Source: Corallococcus sp. CAG:1435 (GTDB taxonomy: Bacteria; Bacillota; Clostridia; Christensenellales; CAG-314). Taken from it: a stretch of 31,109 bases of DNA. Position numbers and translations under genes: made by a program. Under the pieces are notes generated by a model. That model did no database searches and was not told the origin of the DNA. It saw only the letters and a list, made by a program, of their open reading frames with translations. Each line of letters starts with the position of its first letter. The stretch's first letter is position 1. The stretch is taken from NCBI GenBank assembly GCA_000433775.1, contig HF998497.1, positions 13,947 through 45,055 of the forward strand, in the 5' to 3' direction. Positions 15,716 through 22,223 of this stretch are shown here, piece after piece.

Positions 15716-15757
15716 TTGACAAAATCAAACTTTACAATATACAATAAGAGAAAGGAG
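15716..15757 (+). promoter_or_regulatory. Promoter and ribosome-binding site of the DUF308 gene
   Basis: Plus-strand TTGACA (15716-15721), 16-base spacer, TATACA (15738-15743), then AAAGGAG at 15751-15757, seven bases before the ATG. A second TTGACA lies at 15695-15700. With the -10 box so near the ribosome site the leader is very short. Confidence 0.72.
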
Positions 15758-15764
15758 AAAACAA

Positions 15765-16232
15765 ATGTCTGACAAAATAGATTTCAAAAGCAAAAACTTT
15801 CTCAACGCACTGCTTTACATTCTGACAGGACTGCTGTTGTGCATTTTTCGTGCGCAAGTACTAAACGTTTTACTTACCGTTATCGGGGCGTTGTTTATTG
15901 CCTACGGCGTCATTTTTTTGTTACGCCACGAGTGGACGGGTGGCGCAGTCAGTCTGGTGATAGGCATTGTGCTTATTTTGGGCGGTTGGCTGTTTGTGGA
16001 AATTGTGCTTATCATTTTCGGAATACTGCTGACGTTGAAAGGTGTGAGCGACTTGGTAACGGCAATTCGTTTCCGCATGCCTCTTGCAATAATTTTTGCC
16101 TGCCTGACATTGGCAATAGGAATATTGCTTGTTGTAAGTTATTGGGCAATGTTGGATTGGTTTTTCATTTTGCTGGGGGTAATTTTCATCGTGAACGGCA
16201 TTTTGGCGTTGTTGCAACCCAAACAAATGTAG
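15765..16232 (+). CDS. HdeD-like DUF308 membrane protein
   Basis: A 155-residue, very hydrophobic protein with six predicted membrane helices (about residues 12-29, 31-53, 58-75, 77-98, 105-125 and 129-150). They are arranged as helix pairs of similar pattern, with Gly-rich turns such as VIGALFIAYGVIFLL, IFGILLTLKGVSDLV and LLGVIFIVNGILALL. This internal repetition is typical of the DUF308/HdeD family, named for an acid-resistance protein of Escherichia coli; the molecular role is unknown. It is the only plus-strand gene in the window, with its own good promoter and ribosome site, and it interrupts the conserved recN-spoIVB neighbourhood. A duplicated terminator lies directly after the stop. 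Confidence 0.85.
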   Translation: MSDKIDFKSKNFLNALLYILTGLLLCIFRAQVLNVLLTVIGALFIAYGVIFLLRHEWTGGAVSLVIGIVLILGGWLFVEIVLIIFGILLTLKGVSDLVTAIRFRMPLAIIFACLTLAIGILLVVSYWAMLDWFFILLGVIFIVNGILALLQPKQM

Positions 16233-16234
16233 TT

Positions 16235-16668
16235 GTTACACACAAGACAAAGGACGGGAAACCGTCCTTTTTTGTTGCACCGATATTACCAAACACACAG
16301 GCAAGACCTTTGAAAAAGCAAGTATTTTAGGCATATTGCTTTTGTTTGGTTGAACTACGTGTCATCACCGCCACCATTGCACTATCAAACAAACTTCCGT
16401 TGCACAAAGACAAAGGACGGGAAACCGTCCTTTTTTAATTGCAACTATATTACTAAACAATGCAAATCGCAAATCCCTTTGCAGAAGCAAGTTTTTTAGG
16501 AATATTGCTTTTTTTTGGTTGAACTGTGTGTCATCACCGCCACCATTGCACTATCAAACAAACTTCCGTTGCACAAAGACAAAGGACGGGAAACCGTCCT
16601 TTTTTAATTGCAACTATATTACTAAACAATGCAAATCGCAAATCCCTTTGCAGAAGCAAGTTTTTCCA
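16235..16668. repeat. 164-169-bp tandem repeat carrying a terminator, 2.6 copies
   Basis: Copies begin at 16235, 16399 and 16568 (third partial, about 100 bp). Each holds AAAGGACGG-GAAA-CCGTCC followed by a U-run, then an A/T-rich part, a GCAAG...TATTGC arm pair and GTGTCATCACCGCCACCATT. The second and third copies are almost identical where they overlap; the first is more diverged. The first copy starts 3 bases after the DUF308 stop, so the terminator itself was multiplied. No gene is supported in this interval. Confidence 0.92.
16249..16275 (+). terminator. Rho-independent terminator of the DUF308 gene (first of three copies)
   Basis: Plus-strand AAAGGACGG, loop GAAA, CCGTCCTTT and further U residues: a 9-bp stem including the A/U part. 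Copies with the same stem and U-run are at about 16412-16438 and 16581-16607. Confidence 0.9.
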
Positions 16669-16716
16669 TGTACATTGATTTGTTTCGCCACACAATTACA
16701 CCTGCATTGCCTCGTA

Positions 16717-16754
16717 CAAAAAAAACCGCACAGCGTAAATGCACTGTACGGTTT
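16717..16754 (-). terminator. Rho-independent terminator after recN
   Basis: On the minus strand AAACCGTACAG and CTGTGCGGTTT pair over 11 bp (one G-U) around a 10-base loop, followed by eight U residues. It lies about 125 bases past the recN stop; the bases between hold nothing recognisable. Confidence 0.82.
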
Positions 16755-16879
16755 CTATTCGACTTGTTGCAACTTAAAAGTTAGCGTTTTTCAAAATTTT
16801 TGCAATTTAGTTGCATTTGCGTGTAAGCAGAAATTTACCTGTGCGTTTCGGGTTTTTGCCTGCACTTCTTCCTTTGCCT

Positions 16880-18595
16880 TCAACACTGCTTTTGCAAGGA
16901 ATCCTTGTAGTTTTTGGCGTGCTGCAACAGTTCCGCAGCGTTTACTTGGGCGTGTTCGCCCACACCGCCCATAAGACGGGCAACTTCATTTACACGTTCT
17001 TCACCCTGCAACACGGTAACTTCCGTGTGCGTTTTTCCCTCCTGCTGAATTTTGTTTATAAGCAGATTTACATCGCTCATTGCCACAATTTGCGGGAGGT
17101 GCGTGATTACTATGCACTGATACCCTTCCTTTTTGTTGGAAGAAACGTTTGCCAACTTCTGCGCCACCATTTGCGCCATACTGCCGGAAATACCGCTGTC
17201 TATTTCGTCAAACACCATTGTGGGAATTTTTTCCGCCAACGCAGTTATGTTTTTCACCGCCAGCATAAAACGGGACATTTCGCCACCGGAAATTACCTTG
17301 GAAAGAGGCTTCAACGGTTCGCCCATATTTGCCGACATCAAAAACACCGCCCTGTCGAAACCGTCGCCTGTCGGAGCCACACAGTACTCTTCAAATGTGG
17401 GCGTTTCTTCAAACTGAACTTCAAAACGGGTGCCTTTCATTCCCAAATCGGCAAGTTCCGACATTATCCTTTGGGAAAGACGTTGCGCCGTTTTGTGCCT
17501 TTCTTCCGATTTCTTGCACGCCACGCCGTACATTTCACGGCAAATCTGCTGTTTTTCTTGGGTAAGTTGACGTATTTTTTCGTCGCTGTGCAACAGTTGG
17601 TCGTACTTTTCTTCCGCTTGTTGCAAAAACTGCAACGCCTGCGCAACACTTCCGCCGTACTTGCGTTTTACAGTGCGAATTTCTTCCAGGCGGGCGTTTA
17701 CCCTGTCCGCCTCGGCAGGACTGAACTCGGTACTGTCCAAAAGGTCTTCCACTTCCGAAGCAACGTCGTCAAGTTCCAACCTGCAAGAGGAAAGTCTTTC
17801 CAGCAGTTTTTCGGCATTGCTTTCCACATTGGCGATACTGCGCAAACTGCTCATTGCCGAAGCAATTTGCGACACTGCGCCGTTTTCGTCGCCCAGACAC
17901 CCCTTTGCAACGCTCAATGCAGATGCGATTTTTTCCACGTTTGCCATGCGTTTGTGCGTGGCAAGCAGTTGTTCCTCTTCCTCCTCGTCGGGATTGACAG
18001 CCTTTATCTCGTCTATTTGATACTTCAACATGTCCAACATGCGTTCACGCTCGGCGTCGCTGCCGCCAAAACTTTTGAGTTGTCGGTTGACGGCGGAAAA
18101 CTGTCGGTACAATTCCGTCAAACGCACGTCGTCGCCGTGAAAATCGCAAAAACTGTCCAAAACGTTGAGTTGGTTTTTCTCGTTGAGAAGCGCAAGGTGC
18201 TGTCCCTGTCCGAAAATGTCCACAAGTTCGGCACAGACTTCCTTCAAAATGGCAAGCGTAGCCGTTTTGCCCTGAATACGAATTTCGTTTTTGCCCTGCA
18301 CCGTCATTTTGCGGTTGAGGAGAATTTCCGTATCTCTGCCGTAGCCGTACTCGTCCAACTTGTCCAAAACGGGGGAATCTTCCTCCACCTGAAACAAAGC
18401 CGTTACCTCGGCGCTGTTTTCACCGTATTTGATGAGAGTTTTGTCGGCACGGTCACCCAACACAAAGCCCAGCGAATCCACAATTATGGATTTGCCGCTG
18501 CCCGTTTCTCCCGAAAGTGCGGTCAGTCCCTCTTCAAAGGGAATTTCTAGATGCGTTATCAGCGCTATGTTGTCTATTACCAGATTTTTTATCAT
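16880..18595 (-). CDS. recN: DNA repair protein RecN
   Basis: An SMC-like ATPase recruited to double-strand breaks for recombinational repair. The 571-residue protein has the N-terminal ATP-binding half with Walker A GETGSGKS (residues 29-36) and the IFGQGQHLALL region. A long coiled-coil section follows (about residues 150-360, rich in Glu, Gln, Leu). The C-terminal half has the ABC signature VISGGEMSRFMLAVK, the Walker B MVFDEIDSGISG and the switch THLPQIVAMSD. Length is typical. The ATG is preceded by GGAA and starts 10 bp after argR, giving an argR-recN operon as in Bacillus. It ends at a terminator. No anomaly. Confidence 0.97.
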   Translation of the reverse strand: MIKNLVIDNIALITHLEIPFEEGLTALSGETGSGKSIIVDSLGFVLGDRADKTLIKYGENSAEVTALFQVEEDSPVLDKLDEYGYGRDTEILLNRKMTVQGKNEIRIQGKTATLAILKEVCAELVDIFGQGQHLALLNEKNQLNVLDSFCDFHGDDVRLTELYRQFSAVNRQLKSFGGSDAERERMLDMLKYQIDEIKAVNPDEEEEEQLLATHKRMANVEKIASALSVAKGCLGDENGAVSQIASAMSSLRSIANVESNAEKLLERLSSCRLELDDVASEVEDLLDSTEFSPAEADRVNARLEEIRTVKRKYGGSVAQALQFLQQAEEKYDQLLHSDEKIRQLTQEKQQICREMYGVACKKSEERHKTAQRLSQRIMSELADLGMKGTRFEVQFEETPTFEEYCVAPTGDGFDRAVFLMSANMGEPLKPLSKVISGGEMSRFMLAVKNITALAEKIPTMVFDEIDSGISGSMAQMVAQKLANVSSNKKEGYQCIVITHLPQIVAMSDVNLLINKIQQEGKTHTEVTVLQGEERVNEVARLMGGVGEHAQVNAAELLQHAKNYKDSLQKQC

Positions 18596-18605
18596 AACTT
18601 TTCCG

Positions 18606-19055
18606 TCACATCAATGCGTGTATTCTGTCGGCAATGCGATTGGCGTCGCCACGTGTGGGGGAAACGATGAGCACTGTATTTTTATCGGCAAGCACCCCCA
18701 AAACGTTTGAAAGGGACAACTGCTGGATTGCCCCCGACACAACGGAGGCACTGTCGGCAATAGTCTTCACCACAACGAGGTTTTCCGCCGTTACAATGGA
18801 CACGACAGCCTCGCGAAGCACCGTCATCTGCTTGGTTGAAAGCACCCCTTCCAACATATTTTTTGCCGAATAGCGATACCTGCCGTTGGCGTCCTGCGTT
18901 TTTACAAGCCCCAATTCTTTTATGTCCCTGGAAACGGTTGCCTGCGTAACTTCAAAGCCGTCGTTACGCAATGCCTCCACCAGTTCGTCCTGCGTTTCAA
19001 CGTTACGTTGAAAAATTATGTCCAGAATTTTGGATTGTCTTGCCGAACGTGACAT
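18606..19055 (-). CDS. argR: Arginine repressor ArgR/AhrC
   Basis: A hexameric, arginine-responsive transcription factor that represses arginine synthesis and activates catabolism. The 149-residue protein has the N-terminal winged-helix DNA-binding domain (residues 1-70; the recognition part VTQATVSRDIKELGLVK is plain) and the C-terminal oligomerisation and arginine-binding domain with VLGVLADKNTVLIVSPTRGDANRIADRI. GGAGGAAG precedes the ATG. It has its own sigma-A promoter, overlapped by an ARG-box-like sequence, which suggests autoregulation. It leads into recN. The tlyA/yqxC gene that usually precedes it is absent, and oapA takes that place. Confidence 0.96.
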   Translation of the reverse strand: MSRSARQSKILDIIFQRNVETQDELVEALRNDGFEVTQATVSRDIKELGLVKTQDANGRYRYSAKNMLEGVLSTKQMTVLREAVVSIVTAENLVVVKTIADSASVVSGAIQQLSLSNVLGVLADKNTVLIVSPTRGDANRIADRIHALM

Positions 19056-19085
19056 ATCTTCCTCCGCCCTTTCGGGAAACTCATT

Positions 19086-19122
19086 TCTGAATTATTATAC
19101 AAAAAAACTTGTATATTTTCAA
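19086..19122 (-). promoter_or_regulatory. argR promoter with overlapping ARG-box-like operator
   Basis: Minus-strand TTGAAA (19117-19122), 17-base spacer, TATAAT (19094-19099). On the plus strand the 18 bases at 19086-19103 (TCTGAATTATTATACAAA) match the classical ARG box TNTGAATWWWWATTCANW at all but one position and cover the -10 box. This is consistent with repression of argR by its own product. Confidence 0.72.
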
Positions 19123-19152
19123 CACTTTGAAACAATTTCCGCAACAAGGCAA

Positions 19153-19182
19153 CAAAAAAAGACGGTTTTGTCAACCGTCTTT
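19153..19182 (-). terminator. Rho-independent terminator overlapping the end of oapA
   Basis: On the minus strand AAAGACGGTT and AACCGTCTTT form a perfect 10-bp stem with a 5-base loop (19168-19172), followed by U residues. Its upstream arm codes for the last residues of oapA. It separates oapA from the argR promoter. Confidence 0.9.
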
Positions 19183-19890
19183 ACTGAAAACGCTGAGTAC
19201 TTTTGCCACGCCGAACAAAATTGTGTTGGCTTTGTTGACGGCAACGCCCTTGCCCAAAGCCTTTAATGATATTGTTGCGGTGGAAATAAGGGCGTAAATA
19301 AGCACCGAAAGCCAAAAATTGTTGTTTGCCTGAGTTACCGTTACCGCAATGGTTGCGGCACACACGCCGGAAACAACTCCGCATATATCTCCCACCACGT
19401 CGCAACACACCGACGACACGACGTCGCAGTTTTTTGCAAGTTTGACGGCGGTTTTTGCCCCTTTCACTTTGCGTGACGCCATGGCGAGAAAAGGTCCCAC
19501 TTCGCAGGAAGTTGCCGACGTACCTATCATGTCGAACCCCACGCCCAACGCCAAAATGACAAGCGTCAAAACAATGGCAAGCCACAACTGTGCGTCTTCC
19601 AACACCAATTCCGAACCGGCATTTACTGCAAAGGACAACGCCAACGACAGCACAAAGGCTTTCAAAGGCCACCAGTTGCGTTTTTTCTTCTTTTTGCCGT
19701 CGGTTTTGTCCTTTTTGGAAGGTTTTTCCGCTTCGGAAAGGTCGTCGGCACGTTTTTTGTCGCCCTCTTGTTTGGCAAGACGTTGATTTTTGCTCTTTGT
19801 TTGCGTCGCATCAGCCGATTCCGTTTCGGAATGAGATGCGTTTTGACGATTTTGTAACGGGTCGGGTGACTCCTTCAAACTGTCTTTCAT
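19171..19890 (-). CDS. oapA: OLE-associated protein A, membrane partner of the OLE RNA
   Basis: OapA is the membrane protein that binds the OLE RNA and brings it to the cell membrane; in Bacillus halodurans (Halalkalibacterium) loss of either gives sensitivity to cold, short-chain alcohols and Mg2+ stress. The 239-residue protein has a hydrophilic N-terminus (residues 1-72, acidic and Lys-rich with a KKKKKR run before the first membrane helix). Membrane segments lie at about 75-93 and 101-123. The conserved core GTSATSCEVGPFLAMASRKVKGAKTAVKLAKNC is then followed by DVVGDICGVVSGVCAATIAV and two more hydrophobic segments (about 191-209 and 213-235). That core and the position directly after the RNA gene identify it. 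GGAGAATT precedes the ATG. The N-terminal extension looks longer than usual. Such proteins are often labelled CorB-like Mg/Co transporters. Confidence 0.88.
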   Translation of the reverse strand: MKDSLKESPDPLQNRQNASHSETESADATQTKSKNQRLAKQEGDKKRADDLSEAEKPSKKDKTDGKKKKKRNWWPLKAFVLSLALSFAVNAGSELVLEDAQLWLAIVLTLVILALGVGFDMIGTSATSCEVGPFLAMASRKVKGAKTAVKLAKNCDVVSSVCCDVVGDICGVVSGVCAATIAVTVTQANNNFWLSVLIYALISTATISLKALGKGVAVNKANTILFGVAKVLSVFSKDG

Positions 19891-19918
19891 AATTCTCCGA
19901 AAAAAAGTAATAAAAAAA

Positions 19919-20500
19919 GGTGGTGACTCGGCAGATAAACCTTACGGCATAGGTTCAGTAGGGTTTCCCACACAAAAACTTCCCGTCGCCGAAGAAGCAG
20001 TTTCCTTTTCGTTTTGTGTAAACGTCGTCACCGAGTGTTTAACTGAATCGCCACTTAGTCCGTACTATAATCTCTGTCAAGCCTGACTTGCAGTCTAGAA
20101 GATTTCCTTTGCAACAACCGACGAATTTTAGTTTCTTTTGCAAAATTCATTTCGTAAAGCAGTCGGATTTCCGTTGTCGGCCAACAAGCGCAAACCGTTC
20201 TTTACTCCCAAAATTTCACTCAAAACAAGCTACTCTGTACACAGCTTTGAATCACCGCATAGCAGGTTTAATCTCAGAGAGTAATTGCCGATATTTATCT
20301 GCGACTACCCTGTAGAGTCTCCACGAATGATGGGAATTAAACATATGCCGTTACGTCTTACCCACCAATCTTAACTTCCAGCACCAGCCCCCGTTTGGGC
20401 AACGAAAGCCAGCACAAGAAACTTCATCGATATGCCCGTCGACGGTCTTTTAGCCCCGCCTTCAATAGGTCAGTTATTGACTAGAATACTGCACCACCAG
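19919..20500 (-). ncRNA. ole: OLE RNA (ornate, large, extremophilic RNA)
   Basis: A gene-free stretch of about 580 nt on the minus strand, close to the ~600 nt of known OLE RNAs, between ispA and oapA, the place in which OLE RNA is found in Clostridia and Bacilli. The ends pair: GGTGGTG (20492-20498) with CACCACC (19919-19925), 7 bp. A 3' domain is closed by ACTCGG (20031-20036) with CCGAGT (19926-19931) and holds a hairpin of ACACAAAA with TTTTGTGT (about 19971-20019) and an AACCT/AGGTT hairpin. The 5' end has a TCAATA/TATTGA hairpin (20462-20480). It has a strong promoter ahead and oapA 29 bases after. tmRNA, RNase P RNA and SRP RNA hallmarks are missing. I could not align it base by base with the family; the call rests on size, structure and context with oapA. 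Confidence 0.85.
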
Positions 20501-20525
20501 TTTTTTATTAAGTTTTGTTGTGTAT

Positions 20526-20554
20526 ATTATACCACAGTATTGCAAAATATGCAA
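20526..20554 (-). promoter_or_regulatory. Sigma-A-type promoter of the OLE RNA-oapA unit
   Basis: Minus-strand TTGCAT (20549-20554), 17-base spacer, TATAAT (20526-20531). Transcription would begin near 20519, about 20 bases before the first pairing base of the RNA. The asp23 operon promoter has the same last five spacer bases plus -10 box (TGTGGTATAAT) at its equivalent position. Confidence 0.8.
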
Positions 20555-20660
20555 ATGTTTTGTGCCACTGCATTTTGAAACGGAAAACAAGAAAAAGCCT
20601 TCAACGTCAAATCAACCTGACACACTGCAACAAAACAGTTCCCCAAAAAGCAAACAAGAA

Positions 20661-21130
20661 ACTGCAACGCAATTCAGACATACCGCAAAAGCAACTTTTC
20701 CGCCGTGGCGTTAAGTTACAGGCATTGCAGTTTGCAACTTTTCACGCAAAAACGCCGTTTGTAACCGCTTGTTCATCACCGATTAAAAATCAAATACACA
20801 ACTGCAACGCAATTCAGACCTAGCGCAAAAGCAACTTTTCCGCCGTGGCGTTAAGTTACAGGCATTGCAGTTTGCAACTTTTCACGCAAAAACGCCGTTT
20901 GTAACCGCTTGTTCATAACCATTTCAAAAAAAGCAAACACACGACTGCAACGCAATTCAGACATACCGCAAAAGCAACTCTGCCGTTGGGGTTAAGTTAC
21001 AAGCATTGCAGTTTGCAACTTGTCACGCAAAAACGCCGTTTGTAACCGCTTGTTCATCACCGATTAAAAATCAAATACACAACTGCAACGCAATTCAGAC
21101 CTAGCGCAAAAGCAACTTTTCCGCCGTGGG
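20661..21130. repeat. ~140-bp tandem repeat between ispA and the OLE RNA gene, 3.3 copies
   Basis: The start word ACTGCAACGCAATTCAGAC occurs at 20661, 20801, 20944 and 21082 (spacings 140, 143 and 138). Copies 1 and 3 share CATACCG after it, copies 2 and 4 share CCTAGCG, so a ~283-bp dimer was itself duplicated. Each unit contains arms GGCGTT/AACGCC and AAGTT/AACTT that can fold into one hairpin. No gene is supported from 20560 to 21160; a frame on the plus strand repeats with the DNA. Confidence 0.92.
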
Positions 21131-21163
21131 GGTTCGTTGCAGACGCTTTGAAAAGGTGCGTTG

Positions 21164-21212
21164 CCAAAAAAAGCGCAAAATGCCCCTGTAAACAGAGGCA
21201 TTTGTTTTTTTG
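21164..21212. terminator. Bidirectional hairpin terminator after ispA
   Basis: AAATGCC and GGCATTT (7 bp) with an inner CTG/CAG pair and outer A7/T7 arms form a long hairpin; both strands carry a U-rich arm (on the minus strand the U-run starts five bases past the stem). It begins nine bases after the ispA stop, ending the asp23 operon before the repeats and the OLE RNA. Confidence 0.78.
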
Positions 21213-21220
21213 CGTTGCTA

Positions 21221-22033
21221 TTAGTGATTGCGTGAAAGGTTTTGTGTGGCGTAGTCCTTGATGAACTGCAAATCGTACTGCGGAAGTTGGTCGCACAAGG
21301 AAAGCACCTTGTCGGTGAGTTGTTGCGCATACTGACGGCACTCTCTTTCCGTCATTACGTCCAAAAATGACTTTTCGCACTTTTGCGCATCCAAAAGGTC
21401 GTCCACAACCTGATAGGCAATGCCGAAGTTGACGGCAATTTCGTCAAAGATTTTCACTTCATCGTCGGTAGCGTGTCCGCACAACGCTCCGCACACAAGG
21501 GCGGCACGAATCAAATCGCCCGTTTTGTGCAAGGCAACTTCGTTGGCGTCCTCGAAACTCTTTGTTTCGGCAAACAAATCCAGACACTGTCCGTACAGCA
21601 TTCCGTTTTGCCCGCTCTTTTCAAACATATAGGCGCATGCTCTGCGATAGTACTTGTCTTCCATTTTTCCTTTGAAGACAAGTTCCATTGCAAGGTTGAG
21701 CAGTCCGTCCCCTGCCAGAATTGCCGCCGCCTCGCCGTACTGCAAATGGCAGGTGCGCACGCCACGGCGCAGTTCGTCGTTGTCCATTGCGGGCAGGTCG
21801 TCGTGTATCATAGAGTAGGTGTGAATGCACTCCAAAGCGCATGCAAGCAGACATGCGTTTTCGCTTACACGCTTGCCAACCGCTTTGGCGGTGTTAAGCA
21901 ACAGCAACGGACGGAAACGCTTTCCGCCGTTGAAAAGGCTGTACTCCATAGCCTGTCCCACTTTGTCCTTTTGCTGAGGAAGGTGTTTACGCAACATTTC
22001 TTCCACAAATTCCACGGAAATTTTACTTTTCAT
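21221..22033 (-). CDS. ispA: Farnesyl diphosphate synthase / polyprenyl synthetase
   Basis: Condenses IPP with allylic diphosphates to form C15 (or longer) prenyl diphosphates for quinones and cell-wall carriers. The 270-residue protein has the first aspartate-rich motif in MIHDDLPAMDNDELRRG and the second in YQVVDDLLD, plus the N-terminal GGKRFRPLLLL block. AAAGGGG precedes the ATG. It overlaps xseB by 11 bp and ends the asp23-nusB-folD-xseA-xseB-ispA operon at a terminator. dxs, which often follows in this cluster, is absent; instead a repeat array and the OLE RNA gene follow. Isoprenoid genes next to OLE RNA are typical of the family. Product length cannot be settled from sequence. Confidence 0.93.
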   Translation of the reverse strand: MKSKISVEFVEEMLRKHLPQQKDKVGQAMEYSLFNGGKRFRPLLLLNTAKAVGKRVSENACLLACALECIHTYSMIHDDLPAMDNDELRRGVRTCHLQYGEAAAILAGDGLLNLAMELVFKGKMEDKYYRRACAYMFEKSGQNGMLYGQCLDLFAETKSFEDANEVALHKTGDLIRAALVCGALCGHATDDEVKIFDEIAVNFGIAYQVVDDLLDAQKCEKSFLDVMTERECRQYAQQLTDKVLSLCDQLPQYDLQFIKDYATQNLSRNH

Positions 22034-22223
22034 CTGTTAACCCCTTTACCTGTTCGGTGAGTACCGTAAGTTTGCCGTTGCAGTCGTTGAGCGTTTGGAT
22101 GCACTCCTGCGCCAACTGCACGCTTTCCTGAAAAATGTTCAACGCCTCTTCCAACGGAATGTCCTTTTGTTCCATATCCGTTGCGTACTGTTCCAACTTT
22201 GCTATTTTTTCTTCAAGTTTCAT
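22023..22223 (-). CDS. xseB: Exodeoxyribonuclease VII small subunit
   Basis: A 66-residue helical protein that forms exonuclease VII with XseA, degrading single-stranded DNA. The family pattern is clear: EEKIAKLEQYATDMEQKDIPLEEALNIFQESVQLAQECIQTL, two helices around a conserved short turn. AAAGGTG precedes the ATG. It overlaps xseA by 11 bp upstream and ispA by 11 bp downstream, so translational coupling would hold the subunit ratio. Confidence 0.95.
   Translation of the reverse strand: MKLEEKIAKLEQYATDMEQKDIPLEEALNIFQESVQLAQECIQTLNDCNGKLTVLTEQVKGLTDEK

Noticed and set aside
16811..18550. Open frame of 579 codons on the plus strand
   Set aside because: It lies wholly opposite recN, whose domains are unmistakable; no ribosome site or domain. 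Similar long antisense frames opposite spoIIIAE (26891-28285), deoB (12054-13388) and dacB (4639-6054) come from codon bias.
19919..20500. tmRNA, RNase P RNA or SRP RNA
   Set aside because: There is no tRNA-like acceptor end or tag sequence, no GAGGAAAGUC-type RNase P motif, and no SRP Alu or apical-loop signature; length and position before oapA fit OLE RNA.
20661..21130. Possible CRISPR array
   Set aside because: Units are ~140 bp and repeated throughout, without short repeats separated by unique spacers, and no cas gene is near. The same holds for the other repeat groups.
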